Below, piece after piece: positions 1 through 8,227 of a stretch of 64,000 nt of DNA (position 1 is the stretch's first letter; each line of letters opens with the position of its first letter). Origin of the DNA: Ensifer adhaerens (GTDB lineage: Bacteria; Pseudomonadota; Alphaproteobacteria; Rhizobiales; Rhizobiaceae); assembly GCF_020035535.1 (NCBI RefSeq), contig NZ_CP083351.1, positions 558,001 to 622,000 on the forward strand. Reading direction: 5' to 3'. The position numbers and the translations under genes are program-made. A model generated the notes under the pieces. That model worked only from the letters and a program-made list of their open reading frames with translations, did no database searches and was not told the origin of the DNA.

Positions 1-10
1 GAGGCTCACC

Positions 11-754
11 GTGCGATCACTGATGCTCAGCGGTTGGCATCACTGCGATCCCTTTAACGTCTGCGAGATCTGCGGACGCCGGGGACAGCTGAATACATTC
101 GGCGGCCGCTGGAAGGTCCTCTGCAGCGACCACGCAGATGGTGCACTTGGTCGGGGTGATCATCTCGAAGGCCCACGTGTCGCACTCGATGTCTATTCGC
201 CCGAAACAGATCCGTTCGTAGCAGCGCGGCCAACTGTTAGAGAGTTCGACACAGCTCCTATTGTTGAAGGATGGCTGATCGAGGAGCAGGGTGGGGGCGG
301 CCCGCGTCCCTGGCTATATGGATGGTTTTTCGGCCAGCCTGGTACGAACAACGGCGAGCATGGGGCCACGGATCCCATCGTGCAGATGGACGACATGGTG
401 CCTCCGCGGTGGGCGCGGACAGAAAACGGACTTTACCGGCTCGGGAATTATTACCCACCGGCCGAACGCGAGATACGTTACTGGGCGCAGAAGCTCGCCC
501 GACGTCCTGTCGTCTGTGGCGAGCCTCCAGGTGGCAGCCACGACGTTGAGGCGATGCTTGTCTTCCTCCGCTCGACCGGCCGCCTGCGATCGATGAAGAT
601 CGATCGCATGGAACATGCCTATAGCGAAGAGCAACAACGCCATAGTTCGGTTCAAGGGATGGTTCGATTGGAAACCCAGAGCGCAACGTCGCTTGGGGCT
701 GGGGCGCGCTCTGGGGATCACAAGCGCCAAGTGCGGCTGACGCTCAACCAGTAA
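11..754 (+). CDS. hypothetical protein with Cys-rich N-terminus
   Basis: I do not recognise this 247-residue protein. The GTG start has a GAGG Shine-Dalgarno at bases 1-4 with good spacing, so the gene may be complete even though it touches the window edge. Residues 12-40 carry a C-x2-C...C-x2-H arrangement (CEIC, then CSDH) that could bind one zinc ion in a treble-clef-like fold. The middle is rich in Pro and Trp, and the C-terminus is polar and probably disordered. There are no membrane segments or signal peptide. The following 450 bases are empty, so it is probably the last gene of its unit. Confidence 0.5.
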   Translation: MRSLMLSGWHHCDPFNVCEICGRRGQLNTFGGRWKVLCSDHADGALGRGDHLEGPRVALDVYSPETDPFVAARPTVREFDTAPIVEGWLIEEQGGGGPRPWLYGWFFGQPGTNNGEHGATDPIVQMDDMVPPRWARTENGLYRLGNYYPPAEREIRYWAQKLARRPVVCGEPPGGSHDVEAMLVFLRSTGRLRSMKIDRMEHAYSEEQQRHSSVQGMVRLETQSATSLGAGARSGDHKRQVRLTLNQ

Positions 755-1220
755 TGGTGAGATGGTTTGGATTCGGCAATAGGGCGGCTAAGACCTTTTA
801 CGCGGCTGCTCAGACTTAAGTCTTCGATCGTGGTTTGTTTAAGTATCGCAGATGTTTAGCGATGTTCGCGTATGTTCTTCACCCACTTGGGCGAACGCCG
901 CCTGCGTGAGCATGTTTCGTGCTCAGCCCGTTCCGCACCCGTTCACCCATATTTCAGAAGTTGTAACATTTCGCGTGGGTGGTCGAACTGCCATCGGCAA
1001 GACCTTTGGGGTTGGGCTTTCGGTCCCCGTCGAGATTGAGAAGTCATCGATCGTCAGACCAACCACCGGAGTTATGAGAGGTTCCGACATGGACGAGTGC
1101 CAGTGGTGCTTAAAACCGAGCCCGACAGGTGTCAGATCACGATTATGTGTCCTCGCCGCGGGAACAGCGGTTTCGCTCGTTGGTTGGCACGACGTTGAGC
1201 GCTTTGAAGAGGAGATAACG
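755..1220. other. intergenic, no supported gene
   Basis: The frame of the downstream secreted-protein gene is open back to about 852. That extension has no signal peptide or recognisable domain and would bury a clear signal peptide in the middle of the protein, so I treat it as non-coding leader. No terminator or promoter stands out. Confidence 0.4.
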
Positions 1221-1475
1221 ATGCTGAAGACGCTAGGGATTGCGGCTTTTCTATTTGCCCTTGCCGGGCCTTCTGCCTTTGCTTTGTCCGATATCGTCTG
1301 TGACCAATCGAACATGACCAAGCTCGAAAACGATGTGAAGGGCATGAAAGACGAGATGAAAAAGGACTACGCAAACAAGGAACTGGCGATGGCAAAGAAA
1401 GCGCTTGCGTCAAACCAGAGCGACAAGTGCAAGACGCATATGTCGAATGCGATGAAGGGAAATGACCCGATGTGA
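1221..1475 (+). CDS. small secreted protein
   Basis: The 84-residue product begins with a classic signal peptide: Met-Leu-Lys, a hydrophobic stretch, and a probable cleavage after A-F-A near residue 22. The mature part of about 62 residues is Lys/Met-rich, helical in character, and has two cysteines that could form a disulfide in the periplasm. The ATG at 1221 was chosen because it has a GAGGAG Shine-Dalgarno six bases upstream and places the signal peptide at the N-terminus. A hairpin follows directly after the stop. Function unknown; small rhizobial periplasmic proteins of this look are common. Confidence 0.7.
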   Translation: MLKTLGIAAFLFALAGPSAFALSDIVCDQSNMTKLENDVKGMKDEMKKDYANKELAMAKKALASNQSDKCKTHMSNAMKGNDPM

Positions 1476-1495
1476 CGGCTGCGGGCCATGAGAAA

Positions 1496-1523
1496 TGGCC
1501 CCGCCTGAGAAAGGACGGGGCCA
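1496..1523 (+). terminator. hairpin after small secreted protein
   Basis: An 8-bp perfect stem (TGGCCCCG / CGGGGCCA) with a 12-base loop lies 21 bases after the stop codon. There is no long T-run, so it may be a weak terminator or an mRNA-stabilising hairpin. Confidence 0.5.
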
Positions 1524-1830
1524 CGAAGCATGCATGTACAATACGTCCCGAGGGGGAAGGGTGTCGGGACGTCTTAAAAACCTTGGTCGCTGAGAGAGGT
1601 TCCCGACCGGCAGTTTTTTCTTTCATCTGCAGGCAAAGGAAGACTGTACGCCAATGGATCGAAGGGAATATCTAGTCGCCGTCAAGGTACAGTGAAGCTG
1701 GGCAGGTTCGAGCTGGGAACCTTCGGTGCTTTGCGGCCGACGGTTCGGCACTGCATGTGAGGCTGAACAAATGGCCGAGCAACGTTGAGGCGGAAGCGCC
1801 CCGTTTAGTTGATCCCCTTGGAAGGTCATT

Positions 1831-1866
1831 TGATTTCCGCGCCTGCAATGCATGTCGCGGAAATCA
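1831..1866 (-). terminator. 11-bp perfect dyad downstream of cold-shock gene
   Basis: TGATTTCCGCG (1831-1841) is repeated inverted as CGCGGAAATCA (1856-1866) around a 14-base loop. It lies about 35 bases past the stop of the minus-strand cold-shock gene and is best read as its terminator, although no T-run follows. The rest of 1524-1901 shows no supported gene. Confidence 0.45.
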
Positions 1867-1901
1867 GTCAGGGTGCTACCGGCCCCCTTAACAAGGCGCC
1901 G

Positions 1902-2108
1902 TCAAAAAGGTCTGACGTTTTCAGCCTTTGTTTTCCCGGTCTTGCGATCCTGTCCGAGATCGTAAGATACCGCCTGACCTTCTCTTAGCACGTCGCCGTA
2001 TTGAAGTGCGGAGACGTGAACGAATACATCAACGCCGGACTGATCCGGTGTGATGAAGCCGAAGCCCTTGTCTGCATTGAAAAACTTTACTTTGCCCGTC
2101 GGCATCAT
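1902..2108 (-). CDS. cold-shock protein (CspA family)
   Basis: This 68-residue protein is a single cold-shock (OB-fold) domain. The RNP1 motif KGFGFI and the RNP2-type VFVHVSAL are intact, so it should bind single-stranded RNA/DNA in the cytoplasm as an RNA chaperone. The frame stays open further upstream, but the family start M-P-T-G-K-V is matched by the ATG at 2108 (or 2105), with a GGGGG Shine-Dalgarno a few bases upstream. Alphaproteobacteria carry several paralogues; this copy is monocistronic with a dyad downstream. Confidence 0.9.
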   Translation of the reverse strand: MMPTGKVKFFNADKGFGFITPDQSGVDVFVHVSALQYGDVLREGQAVSYDLGQDRKTGKTKAENVRPF

Positions 2109-2289
2109 GACCCCCTGGTTAATTGCGAACAGCCTAATGTTCATGTGTCGGCGATTCAAGCTAGGGGTATGGCAGAATCTTTAGTTATTTCAACGCGCTC
2201 ACATGTGGACAACTGGGTTTATCGGTGATCGCGCATGCGCTGACGTGACGTGAAGGATAGTCAGCGACGACAATTCGTCGCTCGCAGCT

Positions 2290-3165
2290 TCAGCGGCTGG
2301 GCACCGGCGATTGCCCGCGATAGTCGTAAAAGCCCTTGCCTGATTTTCGGCCAAGCCAGCCGGCTTCGACGTATTTGACGAGCAAAGGGCAGGGGCGATA
2401 CTTGCTATCTGCCAGACCATTGCGCAGCGACGTCATGATGGAAAGGCAGGTGTCGAGACCGATAAAGTCGGCAAGCTCGAGCGGTCCCATCGGGTGATTG
2501 GCACCGAAGCGCATGCTGTTGTCGATATCGAGAACCGAACCGACCCCTTCGTAAAGAGCATAGACCGCTTCATTGATCATTGGGATGAGGATCCGATGGA
2601 CCGTGAAACCCGGGTAGTCTTCGACGACAACCGCGGTTTTGCCGAGGCGCTTGATGACTGCATCGACGGTGTCGAATGTTTCCTTGCTGGTCGCAATGCC
2701 GCGGATAAGCTCAACAAGTGGCATCGAAGGGGCCGGGTTCATGAAGTGCAGCCCCATGAACTGCTCGGGCCGATTGGTTACGCCAGCCATGCGCGTGACC
2801 GAGAAGGATGACGTGTTTGAAGTGAGAATTGTTTCAGCCTTCAGGTGGGGCGTCAGATCCGCAAATATCCGATGCTTGACGGCCTCGATCTCCGCTGCGG
2901 CCTCCACGATGAGGTCGCTGGTGCCGAGATCGCTGAGGTTCGTGGTTGTCGAAAGGCGGGCCAGGGCGCCCTTCTTATCGGCAAGGTCAACGTTCCCGCT
3001 TGCGATCATTTCGTCGATCTTCGCGGCAACGCTAGCGACCGCGGGAACGAGGGCTTTCGCATCGACGTCCGTCAAAGTGACGTCGAACCCTGCAAGAGCG
3101 AAGGCACACGCTATGCCGCTGCCCATATTCCCTGCGCCGACAACGCCGACAGTCTCGATTGTCAA
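2290..3165 (-). CDS. 3-hydroxyacyl-CoA (3-hydroxybutyryl-CoA) dehydrogenase
   Basis: The 291-residue protein is a stand-alone short-chain 3-hydroxyacyl-CoA dehydrogenase of the HBD/PaaH type. It interconverts 3-hydroxyacyl-CoA and 3-oxoacyl-CoA with NAD(P). The Rossmann motif GVVGAGNMGSG lies at the N-terminus, the catalytic His lies in GLHFMNP, and the C-terminal helical domain ends in the family's GRKSGKGFYDY. I start it at TTG 3165 because a GGAGGA Shine-Dalgarno sits five bases upstream and the length then matches the family; a longer reading to 3372 adds an unrelated N-terminus. It is monocistronic here; a role in butyrate/PHB turnover or aromatic degradation cannot be decided from context. 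Confidence 0.88.
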   Translation of the reverse strand: MTIETVGVVGAGNMGSGIACAFALAGFDVTLTDVDAKALVPAVASVAAKIDEMIASGNVDLADKKGALARLSTTTNLSDLGTSDLIVEAAAEIEAVKHRIFADLTPHLKAETILTSNTSSFSVTRMAGVTNRPEQFMGLHFMNPAPSMPLVELIRGIATSKETFDTVDAVIKRLGKTAVVVEDYPGFTVHRILIPMINEAVYALYEGVGSVLDIDNSMRFGANHPMGPLELADFIGLDTCLSIMTSLRNGLADSKYRPCPLLVKYVEAGWLGRKSGKGFYDYRGQSPVPSR

Positions 3166-4089
3166 GTGTTCCTCCCCATCCAACTGGGCAACTGTGGTCT
3201 GGTTTGACGGCAGGTGTTGTTTCGAACTGAGCTTTCCCAGCGCCTGCACATCGGGCACGAAGAGCCTCCCGCTCCTGCCTCCCGCTCGGTTGCTGTTGTT
3301 CATTCCATCGGCCCCGCCAGTGATCGAATTGTGGCATCGCCCTGAGCTTTCACCATCGACCAAGCGAAACACTCACCTCCGCCCAGACGAGAATGATCAA
3401 AGCAATTTGCACGGTACTTGGGGGCGACAGAAGGGAGGTCTTGCGCAGCGATGTCAATCCAATGTCGTGCATATTTCGGCGCGGGACCATCGGAATCATG
3501 ACCAAGCGTAGTCAATATAAATCTGCTGGTTGAGTCTAGAGTTTGGCCCTAATCTCAAGGTGCTGAGGGTAAGGCGATCTGACCCCGACGTGCGGTTCCC
3601 TTTGGCGTCCGGCTGGTGGGGATCGGATCGGTAAGTCCGGGTGCGCAGGTCCCGCCTGTCAGGGGGCGGCGCTGCTACCTTTTCCCGCTTTGCCCGATCG
3701 AGCAGCGATGCAGCGCTGGTCGAACGGAGACGGGTCTTCTTGCTCCTGAACGTGCTATCAGCCCAGACACATCAGAAGGCCACATCGCGACCTGGCGTCT
3801 TGGCGCGTGCATTGACAGCTTCAACGAGCTGATCGTCCCATTTGGGAGCGCCAAGCAGAGCTTCGAGAAGCGTTCGCCGACCAACGCGAGAACATCATGG
3901 TCATCGGCCGACAGCGCGCCGGCCGTTCGCCAAGCCTGTAGCGTGGTCTGTGGACCTTCCTGACGCGACATTTGCACCACCTGTTAGAATTCGTTCTTGG
4001 CGCCCTGCAGTCGCCATTCCATAGTTCGCTGCGCGTAACCTACGCTATCACGCTAAATAGTCCAATTTGTCTTTCAATCGGAGATGGAA
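3166..4089. other. long intergenic region, no convincing gene
   Basis: About 920 bases separate the divergent dehydrogenase and PLP-enzyme genes. Short open frames exist on both strands around 3600-3980, but none has a good ribosome site plus a recognisable domain. The stretch near 3780-3960 could be decayed coding sequence. No SAM-II riboswitch-like core is visible upstream of the PLP enzyme. Confidence 0.4.
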
Positions 4090-5229
4090 ATGAACTGGTC
4101 GAAGGCGAGCCTGCTTGCACAGGCGATGGGAAAGATCGACGAAACGACGCGTGCCGTTACCCCGCCAATCCACGTGACATCGACCTTCATACGGGACCCC
4201 GATAACGAGTACAGGTCGGGCAATGTCTATGGCCGCCCGGACAACGAGACGGTGCGTGAGGCGGAAAGCGTCCTTTCAATGCTTGAGGGCGCTTCGTCCA
4301 CGCTTGTATTTGGCTCCGGAATGTCGGCAGCCACCGCCGTTTTCTTAGCACTTAAGCCAGGTGACCATGTGGTCGCGCCAAAGGTCATGTACTGGGCGCT
4401 TCGCAATTGGCTGATGAACGATGCGGTGGCATGGGGGCTGAACGTCGACTTCGTGGACATGACGGATCTCGACACCGTTGCCGCAGCGATCAAGCCCGAC
4501 ATCACGAAGCTTGTTTGGGTCGAAACTCCCTCAAACCCATTGTGGTCGGTAACGGATGTTGCCGCTGTTGCAGCAATGGCCGAAGCGGCAGGCGCGAAGT
4601 TCGCCGTAGACTCGACGGTCGCAACTCCGATCCTCTCACAGCCCCTGGCGCTTGGTGCCGACATCGTCATGCACTCGGCAACGAAGTACCTGAATGGGCA
4701 CTCGGACGTGATCGCGGGTGCGCTTAGCACGAAACGCGACGATGCATTCTGGGGCCGCATCAGACGCAACCGGTCGATGCTCGGACAAATCCTCGGGCCT
4801 GTCGAGGCATTCCTCCTTTTGCGAGGGATGCGCACTCTAGACCTGCGCGTCCGCACCCAGAGCGCATCGGCCTTGACGCTGGCTGCACGTTTTGCGTCCC
4901 ATCCGCGTATTCTGGATGTCCTTTATCCCGGGCTTCCGTCTCATCCCGGGCACGAGTTGGCAGCGCGCCAGATGTCTGGGGGCTTCGGCGGCATGTTGTC
5001 GATCAGGGTGCGGGCCGGTGAGGAAGCGGCCATCAGGACCGCAGCCAACGTCCGTCTCTGGAAGCGCGCGACTTCGCTTGGGGGCGTTGAATCGCTCCTT
5101 GAACACCGTGCATCCATCGAAGGTCAGGGATCGCCTTGCCCGACCGATCTGCTGCGACTTTCGGTCGGGTTGGAAAGCCCCGATGATTTGATCGTCGACC
5201 TTGAAGGGGCGCTGGACGTCAATTCGTGA
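4090..5229 (+). CDS. Cys/Met-metabolism PLP-dependent enzyme (cystathionine synthase/lyase family)
   Basis: The 379-residue protein belongs to the Cys/Met metabolism PLP family (cystathionine gamma-synthase, beta-lyase, O-acetylhomoserine sulfhydrylase). Visible motifs are YGRPDN near the N-terminus, the cofactor-stacking GSGMSA loop, and the PLP lysine in HSATKYLNGHSDV. The C-terminal domain has the SLGGVESL and H..R recognition loop. It would act in transsulfuration or methionine salvage in the cytosol; which reaction cannot be told by eye. ATG 4090 is preferred over 4084 because the GGAG at 4080 is properly spaced for it. It stands alone. Confidence 0.85.
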   Translation: MNWSKASLLAQAMGKIDETTRAVTPPIHVTSTFIRDPDNEYRSGNVYGRPDNETVREAESVLSMLEGASSTLVFGSGMSAATAVFLALKPGDHVVAPKVMYWALRNWLMNDAVAWGLNVDFVDMTDLDTVAAAIKPDITKLVWVETPSNPLWSVTDVAAVAAMAEAAGAKFAVDSTVATPILSQPLALGADIVMHSATKYLNGHSDVIAGALSTKRDDAFWGRIRRNRSMLGQILGPVEAFLLLRGMRTLDLRVRTQSASALTLAARFASHPRILDVLYPGLPSHPGHELAARQMSGGFGGMLSIRVRAGEEAAIRTAANVRLWKRATSLGGVESLLEHRASIEGQGSPCPTDLLRLSVGLESPDDLIVDLEGALDVNS

Positions 5230-5434
5230 GGTGTCCGATAAAATCATAGTGAAATCGTCGTTCCGCTGACGATAACCGAAAGACCTCAACACTTTCGGGT
5301 CGAGCTGGCGCTCATTGATGGAGCGACGTATTTCGGGATCCTTGTGTTGAGTTCCGCGAAGTTCCGTCTTAAAACTGTTGGCGTATAAGCCGAGCCTTCA
5401 TCTGTTTTCCATTCGCCTCAACGAGTGAGCGACG

Positions 5435-5896
5435 ATGCAAACGATACTCGCCTCTGCGCTGCCAACCGGTGTAAGTACCCTGCGTCCCGCCCCCGCCGCG
5501 GTTGTTCAAGCGGGTGCCATTTGCTACCGCCGAGCGCGTGCAACTGATGGATATGATGTACTCTTGATTTCTGGTCGCAGCACCGGGCGCTGGGGCATTC
5601 CAAAGGGCCACTTGGAAGCCGGAGAAACCACCAAGGGCGCAGCTGCCCGTGAAGCATTCGAAGAGGCGGGTGTGGTTGGGGTTGCAACTGAACATTCAGT
5701 GGGTGGGTTTACGTATTCCAAAGACGATGATGCTCTGGTCTACCGGGTTCGCGTGCACCTGATTGCGGTTCGCGCGATCGCTTCTGATTATCCGGAACGC
5801 AGCGTCCGCTCGAGCCGCTGGGTGCCGGCTTCAATCGCGGCCTACGAAGTTGGTCAGCCCGGACTTCGGAACCTTCTTGTGCGCATATTGGGATAG
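5435..5896 (+). CDS. Nudix hydrolase
   Basis: The 153-residue protein has a complete Nudix box (G-x5-E-x7-REAFEEAG) at about residues 58-80, so it should hydrolyse a nucleoside diphosphate linked to another moiety with Mg2+. The preceding GRWGIPKGH and a C-terminal SSRWVP segment resemble DIPP/MutT-type small Nudix enzymes active on diadenosine polyphosphates or inositol pyrophosphates. The start ATG follows a GAGCGA-type weak ribosome site. It is convergent with the DUF1127 gene and shares a terminator region with it. Confidence 0.88.
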   Translation: MQTILASALPTGVSTLRPAPAAVVQAGAICYRRARATDGYDVLLISGRSTGRWGIPKGHLEAGETTKGAAAREAFEEAGVVGVATEHSVGGFTYSKDDDALVYRVRVHLIAVRAIASDYPERSVRSSRWVPASIAAYEVGQPGLRNLLVRILG

Positions 5897-5938
5897 CGCA
5901 CTGGTCCCGCTACCAAAATCGAAACCCCTAAAAAGTAA

Positions 5939-5965
5939 AAGCGCCCGCAGGAGATGCAGGCGCTT
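5939..5965 (-). terminator. rho-independent terminator of DUF1127 gene
   Basis: The stem AAGCGCC/GGCGCTT (with inner complementarity) is followed on the minus strand by TTACTTTTT. It ends the DUF1127 transcript and lies between two convergent genes, so it may serve both. Confidence 0.75.
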
Positions 5966-5992
5966 GGCAATTATTCAGTCTTTGAGGTCGCC

Positions 5993-6139
5993 TTAGCGGG
6001 CGAAGGCCGTGCGTGCGACACGGTCGATGTCACCACGTTCGATGCCGAGGTCGCGCAGTTCCCGGTTCGACATGCGGCCCAACTCGGTGACCGTCTGACG
6101 ATACTTGCGCCAGTTGTTGATGGAGCGTGCGATGTTCAT
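5993..6139 (-). CDS. DUF1127 micro-protein
   Basis: This 48-residue gene encodes a DUF1127 (YjiS-like) protein. It has an Arg-rich N-terminal helix (NNWRKYRQT), the hallmark L-x-x-MSNRELRDLGI-R segment, and the D-I-x-R-V-A ending. An AAAGGGGG Shine-Dalgarno sits six bases before the ATG. Members of this family in Agrobacterium and Rhodobacter affect RNA metabolism, phosphate/C1 responses and aggregation; the exact job here is unknown. It has its own terminator. Confidence 0.85.
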   Translation of the reverse strand: MNIARSINNWRKYRQTVTELGRMSNRELRDLGIERGDIDRVARTAFAR

Positions 6140-6577
6140 TGGATCCCCCTTTCAATGGGCTTTCGAAGCCTGGCTGCCAGTCCGTGGCGCCTCGTTCCGC
6201 TTCGACGAACACCTTATAGCTCAGGCCCTTGGTAAGCTGCAGCGCTCAAAACTCAGCGCTCCCATGTGGGAAATGCATAGGCCGACCCGATGTTGAAGGT
6301 AATGACCTCAGACAATCGCCTCAGCACCACACCAAATTCCGCGGCGAGAAGGAGACACTTTGGCCACGCGCGGTTTAATCCGCCAATGGCTATACCTTCG
6401 ACAATCTGAAAACAGCGCTTGCTCACGGGAGAAAGGAACGAAAGGCGCGCAAATAGCGCTGCGCTAGAGTGGCGTAAGGCGTAATGCCTCTCGAGCTTGT
6501 CAGCAAGCGGGGTGGCTATTGATGGCAATCCTCAAAAACAGTCCCAAGGCGAGGTGTCGGTTCTGTCTGAATGGATA
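6140..6577. other. intergenic, possible decayed coding
   Basis: A minus-strand open frame of 91 codons (6253-6528) begins with a P-L-A-D-K-L-E-R-H segment vaguely like the start of Crp/Fnr regulators. The rest does not continue as a cyclic-nucleotide fold and there is no clear Shine-Dalgarno. I do not annotate a gene. Confidence 0.35.
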
Positions 6578-6638
6578 TTGTCGGCCGCGCACTTTTTGCG
6601 TATATCCTCAATTTCAACGATTCAAGGATTGTTGAAAT
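6578..6638 (+). promoter_or_regulatory. promoter and ArsR-type operator of arsR/MFS unit
   Basis: TTGTCG (6578-6583) and TATATC (6601-6606) are spaced by 17 bp, a good sigma-70 promoter. An 8-bp perfect inverted repeat, ATTTCAAC (6611-6618) / GTTGAAAT (6631-6638), begins at the expected transcription start and ends exactly before the ATG. This placement fits autorepression by the encoded ArsR protein. Confidence 0.7.
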
Positions 6639-6980
6639 ATGGATGAGCGTCAAGCCCTCGCGTCCTTCGCCGCACTCTCCCAGGAAACCAGGCTGGCCAT
6701 CGTCAGAACGCTGGTGGTCGCGGGCCCGGATGGGCTCGCCGCCGGCGCGATCGCCGAGCGCATGGGCGTCTCCCCATCGAACGTGTCATTTCACCTCAAG
6801 GAGTTGGACCGCTCCGGCTTGATCTCACAGCGTCGGGCGTCGCGTTCGATTGTTTACAGCGCAAGCCACGACACACTTGCCGACCTCCTGACCTTCCTGA
6901 TGGAGGATTGCTGCGCAGGACATCCGGGCATCCGTGGATCGGTAGAACGGTCGACGGGATGCTGCCCGTCCGAAGCGTAG
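6639..6980 (+). CDS. arsR: ArsR-family transcriptional regulator
   Basis: The 113-residue protein is a winged-helix ArsR/SmtB regulator. A helix-turn-helix (GAIAERMGVSPSNVSFHLKEL) at about residues 32-52 is followed by the wing ASRSIVYSAS. Vicinal cysteines (DCC near residue 91 and GCC close to the C-terminus) could form a trivalent arsenic site, as in rhizobial/Acidithiobacillus-type ArsR proteins that sense through C-terminal cysteines. It precedes an MFS transporter by 19 bases and has its own dyad operator. It differs from the ArsR of the main ars operon, so the window carries two separate sensors. Confidence 0.88.
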   Translation: MDERQALASFAALSQETRLAIVRTLVVAGPDGLAAGAIAERMGVSPSNVSFHLKELDRSGLISQRRASRSIVYSASHDTLADLLTFLMEDCCAGHPGIRGSVERSTGCCPSEA

Positions 6981-6999
6981 GCCACCGAGGAAACCGGCA

Positions 7000-8199
7000 T
7001 TGCACACGATCAAGGTTCCAGCAGGTATCGTCTGCGCACTCGGTGTCACGCAGATCGTCGGCTACGGCACTCTCTACTACTCCTTCAGCATCCTGGCACC
7101 TGGGATGGCCAACGACCTGGGCATCAGCCTGGAACAGGTCTTTGCCGTCTTTTCGCTCTCCTTGTTCATCGGCGGCCTGTCGGCTCCGTTCATCGGAAGG
7201 TACATGGACAGGATCGGCGCTGCGGCCGTCATGACGATAGGCTCCATGCTTTCCGCCGGCACTTTGGCGCTGTGTGCCTGGTCACCGTCGGTCGCAATCT
7301 TCGCGCTCGCGATAGTCCTCCTCGAAATTTCTTCGGGCATGGTCCAGTACCAGGCCGCCTTTGCGACGTTGGTTGAGAGCGAACCCCGTTCGGCCTCGCG
7401 CAGCATCACGTATCTGACCTTGATCGGCGGCTTTGCATCCACGATCTTCTGGCCGATCGCCGCGGTCCTGACCGGATACCTGTCATGGCGGGAAATCTAC
7501 CTGGCATTTGCAGCGCTGAACCTTATCGTCTGCATGCCGCTTCACTGCTGGATCATGCTCTGTGCAAGAGCGAGTTCCAAGCAGGAGGGAGCAAGACCCC
7601 GCGAGGTCGTCATCGGCGCGCTCGAACCTGAGGCGCGTCGCCGCGGTATGCTCCTGGTGTCCTTAGCCTTCTCGCTTTCGGGTTTCACACTCGCCGCGAT
7701 CCTTGCGCACATGGTGCCGATGCTCGGCAGGATCGGACTTGGTAGCGCGGCAGTGGTGATCGGTTCGCTGTTCGGTCCGGCACAGGTCATGAGCCGTCTG
7801 ATCAACATGGTCTTCGGAAAGAGCTTGTCGCCGCCTGCGTTGGCGATTGTCTCCGCGGCGCTGATGGTCGTCGGTGCGGTGATACTCGGGTTGTCGCGTG
7901 ATTGGCTGCCTGGTGCCGTGGCTTTCGCCATCTGTCTCGGCCTTGGGTCGGGGATCAACAGCATCGCTCAAGGGAGCCTGCCGCTCTATCTTTTCGGGTC
8001 AGCGGGCTATGGCGCTATCACGGGCAAGATGGCTGCCGCAAGGTTGGCGACTGGCGCGGCCGCCCCGTTTGCTTTCGCGGCCGCGATGACCCAGTTCGGG
8101 ACCGCCATATCCCTTTTCGTCATCGCCGCGCTGGGTACGCTCGGAATCCTGGCGTTCGTCGCTGTCGCCTCATCGGTGCGTCGCGACAGCGTTGCCTGA
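7000..8199 (+). CDS. MFS transporter, ArsR-linked efflux
   Basis: The 399-residue protein is a 12-helix major facilitator with GYGTLYYSFS in helix 1 and the G-R-Y-M-D-R-I-G loop 2-3 signature (near residues 65-75). A TTG start with GAGG at about 6987 fits. It is almost certainly co-transcribed with the preceding arsR. MFS exporters of this context in Agrobacterium (ArsK type) export As(III), Sb(III) and trivalent organoarsenicals; that is a family-based suggestion, and the substrate is not visible. The gene ends convergent with the SDR gene 28 bases away. Confidence 0.82.
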   Translation: MHTIKVPAGIVCALGVTQIVGYGTLYYSFSILAPGMANDLGISLEQVFAVFSLSLFIGGLSAPFIGRYMDRIGAAAVMTIGSMLSAGTLALCAWSPSVAIFALAIVLLEISSGMVQYQAAFATLVESEPRSASRSITYLTLIGGFASTIFWPIAAVLTGYLSWREIYLAFAALNLIVCMPLHCWIMLCARASSKQEGARPREVVIGALEPEARRRGMLLVSLAFSLSGFTLAAILAHMVPMLGRIGLGSAAVVIGSLFGPAQVMSRLINMVFGKSLSPPALAIVSAALMVVGAVILGLSRDWLPGAVAFAICLGLGSGINSIAQGSLPLYLFGSAGYGAITGKMAAARLATGAAAPFAFAAAMTQFGTAISLFVIAALGTLGILAFVAVASSVRRDSVA

Positions 8200-8227
8200 T
8201 GACGGACGAACGTTCGGCCCCGTGGCC

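Noticed and set aside
852..1220. In-frame N-terminal extension of the small secreted protein
   Set aside because: It would place a clear signal peptide in the middle of the protein, has no ribosome site of its own and no recognisable domain; the ATG at 1221 has a perfect GAGGAG site.
4000..4089. Possible SAM-II riboswitch before the Cys/Met enzyme
   Set aside because: A CGCTAAAT fragment is present, but the pseudoknot arms of the metA element cannot be paired around it.
6253..6528. Minus-strand frame with a start vaguely like Crp/Fnr regulators
   Set aside because: Only about ten residues are suggestive; the rest does not resemble a cyclic-nucleotide domain and there is no ribosome site.
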